Assembly (NCBI GenBank): GCA_023846275.1
Contig: CM043875.1
Span: 24,060,593-24,124,592, forward strand
DNA length: 64,000 bases
Direction of reading: 5' to 3'
From: Vanilla planifolia
Taxonomy: Eukaryota > Streptophyta > Magnoliopsida > Asparagales > Orchidaceae
Within the stretch, counting starts at the first letter, position 1. The number at the start of each line of letters is the position of its first letter. The notes under the pieces are model-generated. The model had not been told where the DNA came from, made no database searches, and worked only from the letters and a program-made list of their open reading frames with translations. Positions 22,341 through 34,319 of the stretch are shown one piece after another. A program made the translations under genes and the position numbers.

Positions 22341-22965
22341 TTACAAAGGGACAAAAATATTGTCAAAGATTGATCTGCATCTTAAATACTATTAGGGGAA
22401 GATAAAGATGATGATATTCTAAAGACAACTTTCAAAATCAAATATAAGCATTATGAATTTTGGTATTACCCTTTAGTTTGACAATTGCTCTTTAGCTTTA
22501 AATAACCAAATGGATAAAGTATTTAAACAGTGATTGGATTAGTTTCTTATGATATTTATAGCTGACATTTTGATATATTCTAGGGATAGAAAAAACATGT
22601 GGAATATTTGAACAAATGTTACAAAGATTGAAATAACACAAATTGTATGCCAACAATCTAAGTGCAACTTATGGTTGCACATTATATCATTCCATGGACA
22701 TGTTGTCAATGTAGAGGAAATGTATGAATTCCTAAAAAGTGGTTGTTGTTGTTGTTGTTGCTAAATGGCTTAGACCAACAATGTAGTTGTGATCAAAAGT
22801 TTTCTTGGGATAGTAGGATATTATCAAAAATTGGGCAAAAAGTTTTTTAATATTTCTTTCCTTAGACAATATTTACTCAACAAGCAAATCCATTTCAATA
22901 AAATAGGAAGTGTGAAAAGACTTTCCAAAATATTAGGGAAAAATAAATTTCTTTGTTTATCCTTA
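22341..22965 (+). pseudogene. Ty3-gypsy reverse transcriptase relic
   Basis: Shifting frames give, in the correct family order, GTKILSKIDLHLKYY, then FGLT, then the palm motif as IFIADILIYSRD, then an AKWLRPT-like block and IKSFLGIVGYYQKL (from 22792). In Ty3-gypsy RT the palm motif is F-x-D-D. Here codon 22561-22563 is GCT, so the first catalytic Asp has become Ala. Multiple stops and frameshifts mean it is dead. Sequence after 22965 no longer reads as RNase H. It stands alone, with no LTR assigned. Confidence 0.8.
22741..22761. repeat. (TTG)n microsatellite
   Basis: This is a perfect run of GTT triplets within the RT relic, between the palm region and the SFLG motif. It probably expanded after the coding region decayed. 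Confidence 0.9.
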
Positions 22966-23519
22966 CTTTACATATCAAGGCCTCATCTAACATGTTATCA
23001 TAATAACTTAATAATAGAAGATTAAATACAAATAAATATAATCTGACACCTAAAACCATTAAGGGACTTGACATAAATACAATCCCAAAACCAATCAAGT
23101 AGTAAAACATTTGAAAACATCATAGTAAAACTTTAATAATAAAAAATCTAACAAAAGAACCTAATATACAATTAAGGAATTAATAAGGATTATCAAAACT
23201 TTAAATATAATGTTCCTATGTTGCTACTGAATTGGTGGGGGATGGCATGCATGGAGGGGCAGTACAGTTGGTTTGGTGACGGAAGGCAATGCATGTAGAT
23301 AGGTGTGATGTGCTTCCAACATAGAAGCAATATTAGGTATGAGCAGGCATAGACATGGTTGTGCAAGTATAGTCGTAGGCATGGGTGTAGGTATAGCCTT
23401 GTGTGAGGTGTGTGAGACCAAGGGTGCTAGAGCATTAAACACAAAGCTAATGTGAGTAGGAGCACAAAAATAATGTGGAGACATAGGATAGCCATGCATG
23501 TAGTTCTATGCAGTGCTAC
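22966..23519. other. Flank with a locally GC-richer segment (23224-23499)
   Basis: The segment at 23224-23499 is G-rich on the plus strand and open for 91 codons on the minus strand. The translation (many His, Pro, Thr) has no recognisable domain. It abuts the 3' end of the minus-strand LTR at 23520 and is probably retroelement or flanking debris. Confidence 0.35.
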
Positions 23520-24054
23520 ATCAGTTAAGAACCAAAAATAGAAGAAATGCATTGCAAATGAAATGGGATGGAATAAGGTGATTATTTGAGATAAAAGAAA
23601 TGGAGAGGATAGATAAGAGCTCAGTGGAGAGAAATAGAGTTAAGAAAATAAAGAAGAATATAAACATTTATTCACCAAAGTGAATCTAAGAGGACAGCCA
23701 TCAAGCTTGCTAATACACTCAAGCAACCTAGCTAAGGTAAAATGAGATTCACAACCAGCTAAAATCTTCCTTTTATTTTAGATTTTCTCTCTATTTATAG
23801 AGGTTTACATGAATGTATAAGAAATTATACCCATAAATATAACTACAAATAACCAACTGGCAACTTTCTTTCATTAATGAAACATTTATAAGATTTCTAA
23901 AAAAAAAGGAAATTATTGGAAGTAAAATGTTGTAGTACTTAAATTAATTATCCCATGATTGGCCCAAACTAGTCAATTGACTTCTTATGATTTGTTTTCT
24001 TGTCATACTCCTTTGAAATGGGCCTATGATATGTGGTGGCTCATGTTATTATCA
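23520..24054 (-). mobile_element. Ty3-gypsy 3' LTR, minus strand
   Basis: On the minus strand the LTR appears to begin at 24054 with TGATAATAACATGAG, shortly after the polyprotein end. It contains a clear TATA box (CTATAAATAG, 23800-23791), then about 130 bases on a GTGAATAAATG poly(A)-like signal, and a pyrimidine-rich U5. Length is about 535 bases. The 3' end is approximate, and no target-site duplication was found. Confidence 0.6.
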
Positions 24055-24070
24055 TATTCTTCAAGTTCCA

Positions 24071-24330
24071 AAGTTCTTGCATTATTCCCTCCATCTTAAA
24101 CAAGACTTTGCTCCATAGAGTTGAAGTAGAGAGAGTTTTCCATTAATTGTGGTGCAAGTTTGTCTAACTCATTCTTTATCATCCATACATTTTTACTAGG
24201 AGTTGATTCTTCCATTTAATAAGAAACCTTAGAGAAGAATCAATACTAGAGAGCTCATAAAAAACTATATCTTTTACTTTAAAGAATTTTGGTATCAATG
24301 GCACTATCAATTGTGAACTTGAATCACTGA
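24071..24330 (-). pseudogene. Ty3-gypsy polyprotein C-terminus
   Basis: Minus-strand frames give a chromodomain-like RFLIKWKN near 24200 and, after a deletion near 24112, the tail DKVLFKMEGIM just before the LTR start at 24054. This is the usual end of chromodomain-bearing gypsy polyproteins (EDKV then a Gly-rich end). Stops and frameshifts separate the pieces. No integrase or RT follows to the right, so the element is truncated. Confidence 0.6.
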
Positions 24331-27099
24331 CATTCGAGTTTGCTTACAAATTTTTAGATAAAATATTTCCTTTATAAGGTATAATATCTTAAATGTTAAA
24401 AACCAGAGCTAATAAATATATCTAAAGGTAATTCAAGAATATAAACATTGGTACCAAGTTTATTAACTATTTTGAATGGCTAATAAGTTCTTACATGAAG
24501 TTTTGTATATTTTGTAATGAAATATTATAACACCCAACTTGGCATTACAAAATTTTTAACTTTTTTTTTATAAATTCTAAATCAAATGATCACTATTTCA
24601 TGTCAAAATAAGAAAATAAATAAAATCTATCACATTTATTGTGGAAATCTTCTTCATGCAAGCACTATTTGTGGCAAAACCTTGTTGTCATTATTGGATT
24701 TTGGTATTGTGACACCTTTTTCTTTCTCTTTTCTTTTGATATTTGAAAACATATAAAACCATTCTTTATTTTTTTATTAAAATAATTATGAAAAAAGTCT
24801 TTATGCTTTTGAAATCATTAGTAGAAGCATATTTTACAATCAAGTAGAAGTATAATGCTTTCACATTTCTATTAAAAGCATGAGTTCATATATATTAATT
24901 GTTAAATTTTCTTTACATATCATATTTGCTTAAATAAAATAATATAAAAATCATAATGTACTAGTTCTCTCCATCTTGGTGGCCTTAGAAATAAGTGTTT
25001 TCTTTTGATCTGAAAGTGCTAGGATAAAATATGCATGAGCAAATCAGTATTGGCTTAGTGGTAAATAACTATACATAAATGTAAAACACTATATATTTGG
25101 ACAATCACATGCAAGGATCATTTGAAATAATACAACAAAACATGTGAATATTTAAATTAAAGTAACAATACATGTGAAACTTTTATACACATAAATGTAT
25201 TCTACTTTTACAATTTGACTTCTTTCTTTGTGTTATTTTCTCTTCAAGGATTTGGGTTAGGAAAAAGCCTTTTTGTATTCAACAAATTAATCATATTTAA
25301 GAACATGTTATTCCATATTTAAACAACCCAAAAGAAGGCTTCTTTGGATCATATCCATAATATATTATTTTGACATAATATTTTGACACTTTGGATAATC
25401 TTATATCCTTTTATTTTGAACATTTACCTTCCTTTTTCCAGGACCATTTTCCTCCTCATTTTTTTTCATTTCTTTTTTTATATTTGTAATTATCATCATA
25501 AATCAACTTGGTTTGCATGTTTATTTTTCACATAATTATACCAATAAGTGACTTGAAATCAAAGTAACACATCATTCATGCTTAAGGATCATATACATAA
25601 GTCATGATGTAATAAACACTTATTTGTTATATCATTTATAAATTTTACTTTTTTAATATTTCTTAATATATAAATTTTAGTAAGCCTCATAAATCATAAC
25701 AATTATATTCTATGTATACCATGTCTATTTTATGTATCTCCAATTTAACCATTTTAATCATCATTCAAAGCCTCTATCTTAATATTACGCATTACAGTTA
25801 AATATATACACATAATACATGATATAGATACTTTTTAAAATTAAGTAGTGATTTCTCCAAGGCTCAAATCTTATTTATTTTTTTTAGTTTCTATAGTACA
25901 TAAGACTGTTCATATTAATTTTTCTTTTGCCTCTTGCATAACTCCACTCCAAATCTCTCAAGAACATCTTCAATTACTCTTTTCTTTCCTCTACTAATTA
26001 TGTCAAGTATTGCATCTCTCAAATTTTTTTAATAAAAACTCTATATCATATTTAATATCTTATTTATACTTATTCTCATAACTTTTCATATGTCTGACCC
26101 TATAAATACCTCTAAAAGTTATATTCCTTCATGTGGATACCTTTTCATCTTCTAACTTTTTATTCATAAAAGCATCCGATCTATCAAACTCACAGCCATT
26201 TTAATTTTTTGGTCATTTGTCATTTTTGAGTTTTAAGTTATATTTAGTTACTATTAATTGCATGTGTACGATCACCATATTTTTATTGTATAATTCTCAA
26301 TTTAAAACATATTTGTCTTAATTATTCTTCTCATACTATTATGATATCATTATCATACATATTATTCATTACTAGTTTTCATCATATCATACTATACTTT
26401 ATTAATAATCATACCATATAATACCTTTTATCTAGTTATGTATAAGTGTTGTCATTACATCTTATTATACAATACTAGTTATGGTACTTGTACAATCTAT
26501 TTTGTATATCTTTTTCTAAGTCATGACATATGATGACTCGATCTTATGTCCAGATCATATTACCATAATCATCTTTCAAATCTTATAATCACTTTAGGAT
26601 ATCTTTCCTTTGATAATTTCAAACTAAGCTACATTTTTTTATCATTTAATCATATGATGTAATATACTTATATCATATTGTATGATACGAGACATTTGCA
26701 GATCTCTCCTAACACATTATTATACTAATACATTTGTCTCATCATACTTTTACTACTGGGTTTCTATCTTACTCATACATTGATTTAAATATACTTGTAT
26801 GACATAATCTGATATAATTAGCCTATTAACTCAATTGATTATCTTACTTGATTGTATTTCATGATCTTTTGTTATCGTAGTGTGTAATACCTAAAAAATT
26901 TAAATCATCCTTAAAAAATTCCAAAAAAATTTATAAAAATTCTAAAGAGATATTTAAATCAAAATTATTATTTATAACTTATCTTTTTTAAAATTATCAA
27001 TCATTTTTAAATATTCTTCTCTCATGAATTGAATTTATTAAAATATTTTGTCCTCACTTTTACGATGTTACACTATTGAAGTAGAATATAAAATAAAAG
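24331..27099. other. AT-rich repeat-derived sequence, unclassified
   Basis: There are no convincing ORFs. Two LTR-like edges can be suggested: TATAACACCCAACTTGG at about 24527 and, on the minus strand, a polypurine-like AAGATGGAGAGAA near 24977-24965. The stretch 26280-26880 is rich in CATACT/TATGAT words like those in LTRs further right. I cannot assemble these into one element. Confidence 0.35.
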
Positions 27100-28260
27100 T
27101 ACTAATATAAGAATAATATACCTATTATCACAATATTATTTTAGAATATTAAAACATCCTTAATATATGACTTTTAAGGCAAATTAAAATTAAACAATCT
27201 ATTGAGCTAGTATCCATGTATTATCTCCTCTAGAGTTCCATAATGTACATAAGTTTTTGTTTATAATTATTAATGCCAAAGAAAAGTTGGGCCAACCAAC
27301 ATTAACTTGATGGGTAAAAAGTATATAGCGTGCATGAAAAGTGTTACATCTTTAGGTCATGCCATCCTTTAACTAGCATAATAGTAAAATTAATAACATA
27401 AGTAAGCATAATAAAGAAATGTTTCTATTAGAAGCACCAATGTAATGCATTATAAACCCTTTTCTTATTTTCAAAATTTCTATTGATCAATTTATTATTT
27501 TTTTAATCATTGATGGTCTCTTGAGCTTATGCTTATAAATTCTTTTTCTTTTCTTTGATTTCACCCAAATGCCATAAAGTGCACTCCCATGGGCCTCATC
27601 TAATATAAGTAACATCTTATGATAAAGCAATAAGTATAATATGTACTCTCATGGTTGCCAACTAACTTGAATAACATTCATTAACCAATTTCTTATGTAA
27701 GTTTACATTTCTTTTTCATGAAATCTCATATTAAATTTAGGATGCATTCTCAAGCACTTGTCTAACTTGAGTAATACCCTTTAGTTATTTTTCATTTCTT
27801 ATTTAATTTTTTTATGAGAAATCCCATAATAATTTTTTTTGTTATGATTCCATAATTATTCTATAGATCATGCCTCAACTTGTTATAAATAGATGTCATG
27901 CAATCCAATGACACATGAAGCACCCCATGATATTTCTAAGCAATAATGCTAGTATATGAATTAAAACATGTTAAACTCAATTATAATTAACAAGCATGAT
28001 TCATATCAAAGCAAATAATCACTCATGAATCTAATTTCTTATACATGAATATATTTACTAGCATTCTAGTAACAATAATACATCAAGTATATAAAATAAA
28101 TGTAACCATGTAAAACAAACATCAACCACCAAACCAATAATCTTATTTTCACTAAATTCAAACCAAAAGTATATCACTAAGCTATATTTATCAATACATC
28201 ATATAGATGCACCTATGATACATAACATTGCTTACTTCTTTTTTGATTATCATGGATTCT
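27100..28260. repeat. Direct repeat, right copy (paired with about 16300-17260)
   Basis: Shares an ordered but diverged block with 16300-17260, best around 27265-27350. The roughly 10.8-kb spacing would suit two LTRs of one long, decayed and partly rearranged element, but no termini were identified. Confidence 0.4.
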
Positions 28261-28748
28261 CTTTGAAATAGATATTGAAAACCATGTTTTCCTTTATCCT
28301 TCCTAATTTCCACAATGCTGCTATATTACCTTTCTCCCAATTCCCTCGATTATTGCACTATTATTGTCACAACCCCAAGCTCAAGCATTTTTGGATTTGG
28401 TGCCACATAAACTAATTTTTTTTACTTATACCTTTTGGTTTTGAAAATCACCTTTTGCTTAAAACCATTTTAAATATAAAGAAGCAATTTTTAATCTTGA
28501 CTTGAAGTCCATTTTAAGAACCATTAATTATATTAACCATTTTGCCAAAGCTTTTAAAGAAGAAAATATCAACATCTTTTCTTTGAGAGTTAGGGAAAGC
28601 AAATCTTTTACACATTTATAATATCGTATCAAATACCAAGGTAGTACAAACTTTTTGCAATACTAAACAAGTTTATGCTATTAGAGTACATACCATGACC
28701 ACAAAACTAATAAATACAGATAAACAATATTTATGTCAATGAGTAAAT

Positions 28749-30911
28749 GTAGTTGTAATATCTTAAATTTTGAATATTTTAAAATTTTATAATAAAAATA
28801 TTTTTGAATAGATGTTTTTGAGAAAAATTTAAAGGTGCTTGTTTCATGTCAATCAAATTCCATTTAAAATTGTTATGAATTTTTGAAATTATTATATAAT
28901 TAGCTAATATATAATAATTAAATATTTAAATATATAGATATATATATATAGCGACAAAATCATTAAATAATATTATAATTATGCATAAAAACTGTAGCAA
29001 AGCAACAGAACACTCAAAAAATGCTGAAATCATTTCCTTCCCGTCACCGACGACCGCAAGCCCAAAATCTCCATCGATTTTGCACGAGAAGCATAGGAAA
29101 ACTTGAGAAATAATTAATTCAATGAAAGAGAAGCATTCCTTTTCAATCACTTTCTTAATTTTAACTTGCATTGTGAGAAATTTTGCCACCGAGACAGAAA
29201 TTGTAAGCAACGGCCAAAAAAATCCATTTTTCTGTAAACGAAGGGTGGCAAATTAGGGCAAAATTTTGATTTCCTAAAATATTAAGCATTATTTTGAGTT
29301 TACTTTGTGAAATTAAGAGTTTCCCTAATCCAATGTGATTGCTCACCATGATAACAAAAATGGAGATATATGTGTTGATTTCTCTTGATAATAATTGGTA
29401 TTTTAAGAAATTATGGCAAGAATTACTTTTGGTAAAATTTGAGAATTTAAAATTCTTGATTGTAAGAACAAAAATTCCAAAGAAAAGATAAGTTTGAAAA
29501 GGCAAATTAATTCAGGAGATAGATCTTTAGCACATAAATTAGGTGGGTAAATCAATTAATTGTAATGTAAATGTGTTTGTTTATTTAATTCTTTGAGCAT
29601 GACGAAATAAAATGATATTTCTTGCTTATGATAATGAAATTGAACCTGTATATACATTTGAAGTTAAATAACAAGATTTGTATAGCTTATTATTGATAAA
29701 AAACAATATTTATATATGTATAAAAATAAAATAATGAAAATGAAAGAAAAGAAATATATAAAAAACTAAGAAATATATGATTATTTATGTAATATGATGT
29801 ATGAGAGCGACACATTGAATATAAATAATAAAAAATATGTTTTTTTATGATGTTATCTCTTGGCTCAGGTGTGCTTTTTGGAGTCATATTAGAGATAATT
29901 GATATGATACCATGAGATTAATATGCCTATAAGTAGAGGCTTATTTATTGGATATAATCTAATAAGTATTAACATAGACATGATATAATAACCTACTAGA
30001 TATAGTATGATGTGTATTGATATCGACATTATATGATAACCCATTAGATATAATTTGATAAGAATTCATATGGATAGATATGATAATTTTTTAGATATAG
30101 TCTGATAGGTATTTATATGAATATATTATAATAACTCATTAGATATAATCTGATGGGTATTGTTATGGACATGAATGATATGTGAGCAAAGATTATAGTG
30201 AAGAAGAAATAAAACCCAAATTGAATAAAGAAATCAATTAAAAAAACAATTAAATAAATAAATACAAAGAAGGCATAAGTAAAAGAAAATATAAATCAAT
30301 AAAAAAAGTAATTTCTTTATTACTATTATTTTATTTAAAATAATTGTTCTTTCTTACTTTTGCATTTATCATTCAGTTTATATCTTTGTCATTCATTACA
30401 TTATTATATTATATCATCTTGTTATTTATGATTTATCTATTAAGTGTTTTGAGACTTAATTCTCAATAGAGATGAGAATCTTAGTAGAATTGAAGATTCA
30501 GTTATACAATGAGTATTTTTAAGAGTATTTGTCATGTGATTGTAATATATGTTGATTTTTTCCACTATTTAATGTTATTGCATTATGAGAGTGGTTATGG
30601 TGTATATTTTATATGTTTTATAAATTGTTATTGATTTTGTGGATTTGGTTGATTGAATACGTAGTATTGATGTGGGTTTTAATTTTACATTTTATGTGAA
30701 TGATATATGTTATTATTTTGTAATATAATTATCAATGTATATATGGTGATAAATTATATATATGAAAAATAAATAGTTTATAGAGGAGACTTTGTTCATT
30801 TATTTTCTAAATTTATGAGAAATTTAATTAGTTTTAAATATTATGAAAAAAAAATTAAGTTAAAAATTGGTCTCATTTGTCACTCCTTAAGAGATTAGGT
30901 GGCCCATAACA
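28749..30911 (+). repeat. 5' LTR of the gypsy element
   Basis: Begins TGTAATATCTTAAATTTTG, a form close to the TGTAACACC start common in plant gypsy LTRs. It ends just before a primer binding site. Its last 730 bases (30180-30911) match the 3' LTR fragment (33655-34310) in order. A GC-richer part (29030-29230) after a TATATATAG run resembles a transcribed leader. The 48-bp minisatellite lies inside. The start coordinate is less certain than the end. Confidence 0.6.
29947..30182. repeat. Minisatellite, 48-bp unit, five copies
   Basis: Units start at 29947, 29995, 30043, 30090 and 30138. The shared core is TTAGATATAATCTGATRGGT followed by ATT-ATATGGACATGATAT and a short A/T linker. It lies within the 5' LTR and is absent from the truncated 3' LTR copy. 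Confidence 0.85.
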
Positions 30912-30912
30912 T

Positions 30913-30926
30913 ATTGGTTTTAGAGC
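30913..30926 (+). other. Primer binding site (tRNA-Met type), degenerate
   Basis: TATTGGTTTTAGAGCAA at the end of the LTR resembles TGGTATCAGAGC, the usual complement of initiator tRNA-Met in plant LTR elements. Confidence 0.6.
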
Positions 30927-30978
30927 AATTAACATCATATAGAAGAAAGTTTCTAAAGATATGATATTTGAATGAGTA

Positions 30979-31006
<28 letters not shown>
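30979..31006. repeat. (AT)n microsatellite
   Basis: An uninterrupted AT dinucleotide run of about 14 units in the internal region of the gypsy element. Confidence 0.9.
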
Positions 31007-31010
<4 letters not shown>

Positions 31011-31489
31011 AGGATGTTGAATCAATGTAAAGTGATATTTAAGAATGATGCAAGAGATTAAAATTAAAATTTAGTCATAAATTTTTGGATATATTAGAAT
31101 TAAGTGAATGGGGGTATTTTTACACCATGTACATATGTATGAGTTTAGTATACCTTTTATATTTATGTTTATATTTAGTAAAGAAAAATCTTAAATTAAT
31201 TAGATATGAATAATCATGAATTTATGCTATCACTTAATAGAAAGTACCAAGGTCTATTGATGTGATCATAAGTAAGTTATTTTTACAGAGTTTACTAGTT
31301 GTTTCTTATTTGAATGTAGACCAATAGAGCTTTGCATTCTTTTATATCACCATAAATGACAAGAAAATTAAATGTACAACTTTAGCAATTAGAATAATCC
31401 TTATTAGTTAAGTTACCTGATGGGAGTAAAATTAAAGTAGAATTCTTCATCTAAAAAGAAATAAAAATAGAGAAACAAATTTCCTATGC

Positions 31490-32061
31490 AATTGATTGTG
31501 CTACCAATCATAGAATTTGATGTTATTTTAGGTATAGATTGGTTATTAGATCATCAAAGAGTCATAGATTGTTAAGAAAAGAAAGTGAAAATAAAAGTTC
31601 TTGATGAAGAAAAATTAGTATATTTTTGGCAATGATAAAGAGTTCATATTATTTTTGTGATGAAGGCATAAAAGTTATTATCCAAATGATGTGAAAGATA
31701 CTTGATGTCTATGATGGATGCAGATAAAAAATGTTCTCAACCATATGAGGTACCTATAGTATGTGAATACTTGGATGTTTTTTTAGATGAATTATTAGGG
31801 TTACCACCTGAAAGTGAATTAGAATTTAAAATTCAATTGGTTTTTGAAAGTGAACCAATTTCCAAAACTCTTTATTGAATGACTCTAATTGAGTTACATG
31901 AAGTAAAAGTGCAAATACAAGAATTGTTAGAAAAAAGTTTTATTAGGCCTAATATATCATCTTGGGGAGCTCAGATCTTGTTTATGAAAAAGAGAGATGG
32001 AAGCTTAAGAATGTGTATTATCTATAAAAAAGCAATGAACATGTTGCTCATTTACATATGA
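31490..32061 (+). pseudogene. Ty3-gypsy protease end and RT N-terminus
   Basis: Frames read VILGIDWLLDHQRVID (the end of the aspartic protease domain), then VPIVCEYLDVFLDELLGLPP, then the RT start (31879-32061) with [20 protein letters not shown] and [20 protein letters not shown]. The order and wording match the family. Stops at several points (for example TGA near 31876) inactivate it. After 32061 the fingers-palm region with the catalytic Asp pair is not readable, and RT resumes only near 32250. Confidence 0.85.
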
Positions 32062-32249
32062 TACTATAAATATTGAGAGATTATCAATATTATGTTAGAT
32101 TCTAAAAATATCATTTTTGTTATTTAGCATAGTGTTCATTAGACATGTAGTTAGTTTAGAAGATTTTTCAATAGATCTTGAGAAGTTTTCTACAATTATG
32201 GATTAGTCTAGACTAATCATAGTGACAAAAATCCAAAATTTTTTTAGCA

Positions 32250-32796
32250 ATGACTATATATTACAAAAAGTTTGTGAAAAGATTTTCTTAAATAGCTATT
32301 ATTTTAACACATTTAATTAAAAATAGTAAAGTTTGAGTGGGATTTTGCATGTGAACAAAGTTTTCAAATGTTAAATTATAAGTTGCCTACCACTCTAATA
32401 TTAATGTTGCTAGAAGGATTAAAAGTATATTATAGTTTTAATTATGCATCTTTTCAAGGTTTGGGTTGGTGCTGATGCAATTTTAGGAAAGTGATTGTAT
32501 GCATCATATCAATTAAAACCCATGAGAAGAATTATCTAGTGCATGACTTAGAGTTAGAAATGATTATCTTTGCTTTGAAAATTTGGAGACATTACTTTTA
32601 TGGGGTTAAATGTGAAGTATTTGTAGGTCATCAAAGTTTAAAATATATGTTTACTCAAAAAAAGCTGAATTTGAGAAGAAGGTGGTTAAAAATTATTAAA
32701 GATTATAACTTAGAAATCATTTATCGTATAGGAAAAGCAAATGTAATGGCTGATGCTTTAAGTAGGAAAGCAAGTATTAATATGATAATAGTGTAA
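32250..32796 (+). pseudogene. Ty3-gypsy RT end and RNase H
   Basis: Broken frames give an AIILTHLIKNSKV-like RT connection. An open stretch (32491-32796) then reads KTHEKNYLVHDLELEMIIFA, ALKIWRHYFYGVKCEVFVGH, QSLKYMFTQKKLNLRRRWL and IGKANVMADALSRKA, the classic C-terminal half of gypsy RNase H. The normally acidic residue in T/D-HKSL is changed (VGHQSL). A stop after SINMIIV ends the frame. Confidence 0.88.
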
Positions 32797-33059
32797 AAAG
32801 ATAAGAGGAAATTTATTTTTGAGTTTAATAAGCATTAGAAGTAGAGGTATGAAGAAATATGAGAATGTTGTTTCAGGTTTCATTAAGGCCTAAATGGTTG
32901 GAATCGATAAAGGATGATAAAAATGAAGATCTAGAACTGTAAAAGTTGATTTAGAAAATTGAAGGATGGTCCTCTAATTTTAATTATGTTAAAAATAAAA
33001 TACTAAAATTTCAAAGCAAGTTGTGTATTCTTGATAACCAATAAATACTACAAATATTA

Positions 33060-33600
33060 TTGAAGAAAGAACATAATTCTAGATATATTATACATCTAAG
33101 AGAAAATAAAATGTATCAAGAATTGAGATAGAGATATTGATAATCTGATTTAAAAAGAGACATATCAGAGTGAGACAAAATGTTTTATATGTCAAAGAAT
33201 AAATGGAGAAAATTAGAAGTCTAATGAATTAGTACAACCATTACCCATCCTAGAATAGAAATAGAAAAAGATTGTTATGAATTTTATCATAAAATTATCT
33301 AGATCTACATTTGGGTATGATTTTATATAGGTGAAAATTGGTTGAATAAATAAATTAACTAATTTTTTTGGTAATAAATAGAACTTATACAATAGAAAGA
33401 TTTGTGAAAATATATGTAAAATAAATAATAAAATTATGTGGTACACCAAAAGTAATTATCTCTGATCAAAATCCAAAATCTACATTACATTTCTAGAGAT
33501 CTGTTCATTAGACTTTTGACACTCAATTATCATTTAGTAATATATTTCATCCTTAGGCTGATGGGCAAACAAAAAAATATAAAAATATTAGAATATCTAT
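33060..33600 (+). pseudogene. Ty3-gypsy integrase relic
   Basis: The zinc-binding part reads HNSRYIIHLRENKMYQELR and KCFICQR, so His and Cys ligands survive. The core follows as broken frames: PLPIPE, IVMNFI (the first catalytic Asp is Asn), GYDFI, then VIISDQNPKS with the second Asp, and ADGQTKKYKNI at the end. After 33600 the C-terminal part is missing and the 3' LTR fragment begins. Many stops. Confidence 0.85.
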
Positions 33601-33654
33601 TTTGTCTATGCGTACATGATTTTGGAGATGATCAAAAAAGTCATTTATTATTAA

Positions 33655-34310
33655 TAGATATGATATAATATGTGAACAAAGATAACAATTAAGAGAAAAT
33701 AAGGTCAAGATTGAATTAGGAAATAAATTAAGAAAAATAAATTAAATAAATAAATATAAAAAGATATAAGTAGAATAAAATACAAAATAATCAATTAAGT
33801 CTTTTCTTTATTACTATTATTTTAGTTTAATATAACTATTCTTTCTTACTTATGCATTTGTTATTCAAATTATAGCTTTATTGTTCTTTACATTATTGCA
33901 TTATAAAACCTTGCTATTTACAATTTATTCGCTAATATTTTTTAAGCTTATTTCCCATATTTACATTACAAGTTACCCAAGTTATGGTGTATATTTTATA
34001 TGTTATATAGATTATTATTGATTTTATATTTTTGGTTGATGGAATATATAGTATTGTTATGAGTTTTAGTTTTATATTTTATATGGATGGAATATGTTAC
34101 TATTTTGTGCTATATTTATCAATTCATACATGGTGATAAATATTACATATGGAAAATAGATAGTTTGTAGGAGAGACTCTATTTATTTATTTATTTTTAT
34201 TTAAGAGAAATTTAATTGGTTTTGGATATTATGAAAAAGAAAATTACGTTGAAAATTGGTCTTATTTGTCACTCTCTTCCTATGGGGTTAGGTAGGACAT
34301 GAAAATGGTG
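33655..34310 (+). repeat. 3' LTR fragment of the gypsy element
   Basis: Colinear with the last part of the 5' LTR, for example TTATGGTGTATATTTTATAT here at about 33981 and at 30597, and AAAATTGGTCTYATTTGTCA in both. The first part of the LTR, including the minisatellite, is absent. Confidence 0.75.
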
Positions 34311-34319
34311 CTATCACTC

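Larger units (their letters stand above)
28749..34310 (+). mobile_element. Degenerate Ty3-gypsy retrotransposon with readable pol
   Basis: Parts in order: 5' LTR (28749-30911), primer binding site (30913-30926), internal region with protease, RT, RNase H and integrase relics (31490-33600), and a 3' LTR fragment (33655-34310). Gag is not recognisable between 30930 and 31490. The central part of RT is missing. The element ends against the minus-strand gypsy LTR that starts near 34320. It is the best-preserved polymerase in the window but clearly inactive. Confidence 0.8.

Noticed and set aside
23224..23499. His/Pro/Thr-rich 91-codon minus-strand ORF
   Set aside because: The composition reflects a locally G-rich plus strand. 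No homology is recognised and it adjoins an LTR end.
28926..29505. Two overlapping minus-strand ORFs of 94 and 114 codons
   Set aside because: They sit in the GC-richer leader part of a plus-strand gypsy LTR, antisense to it, with no known domain.
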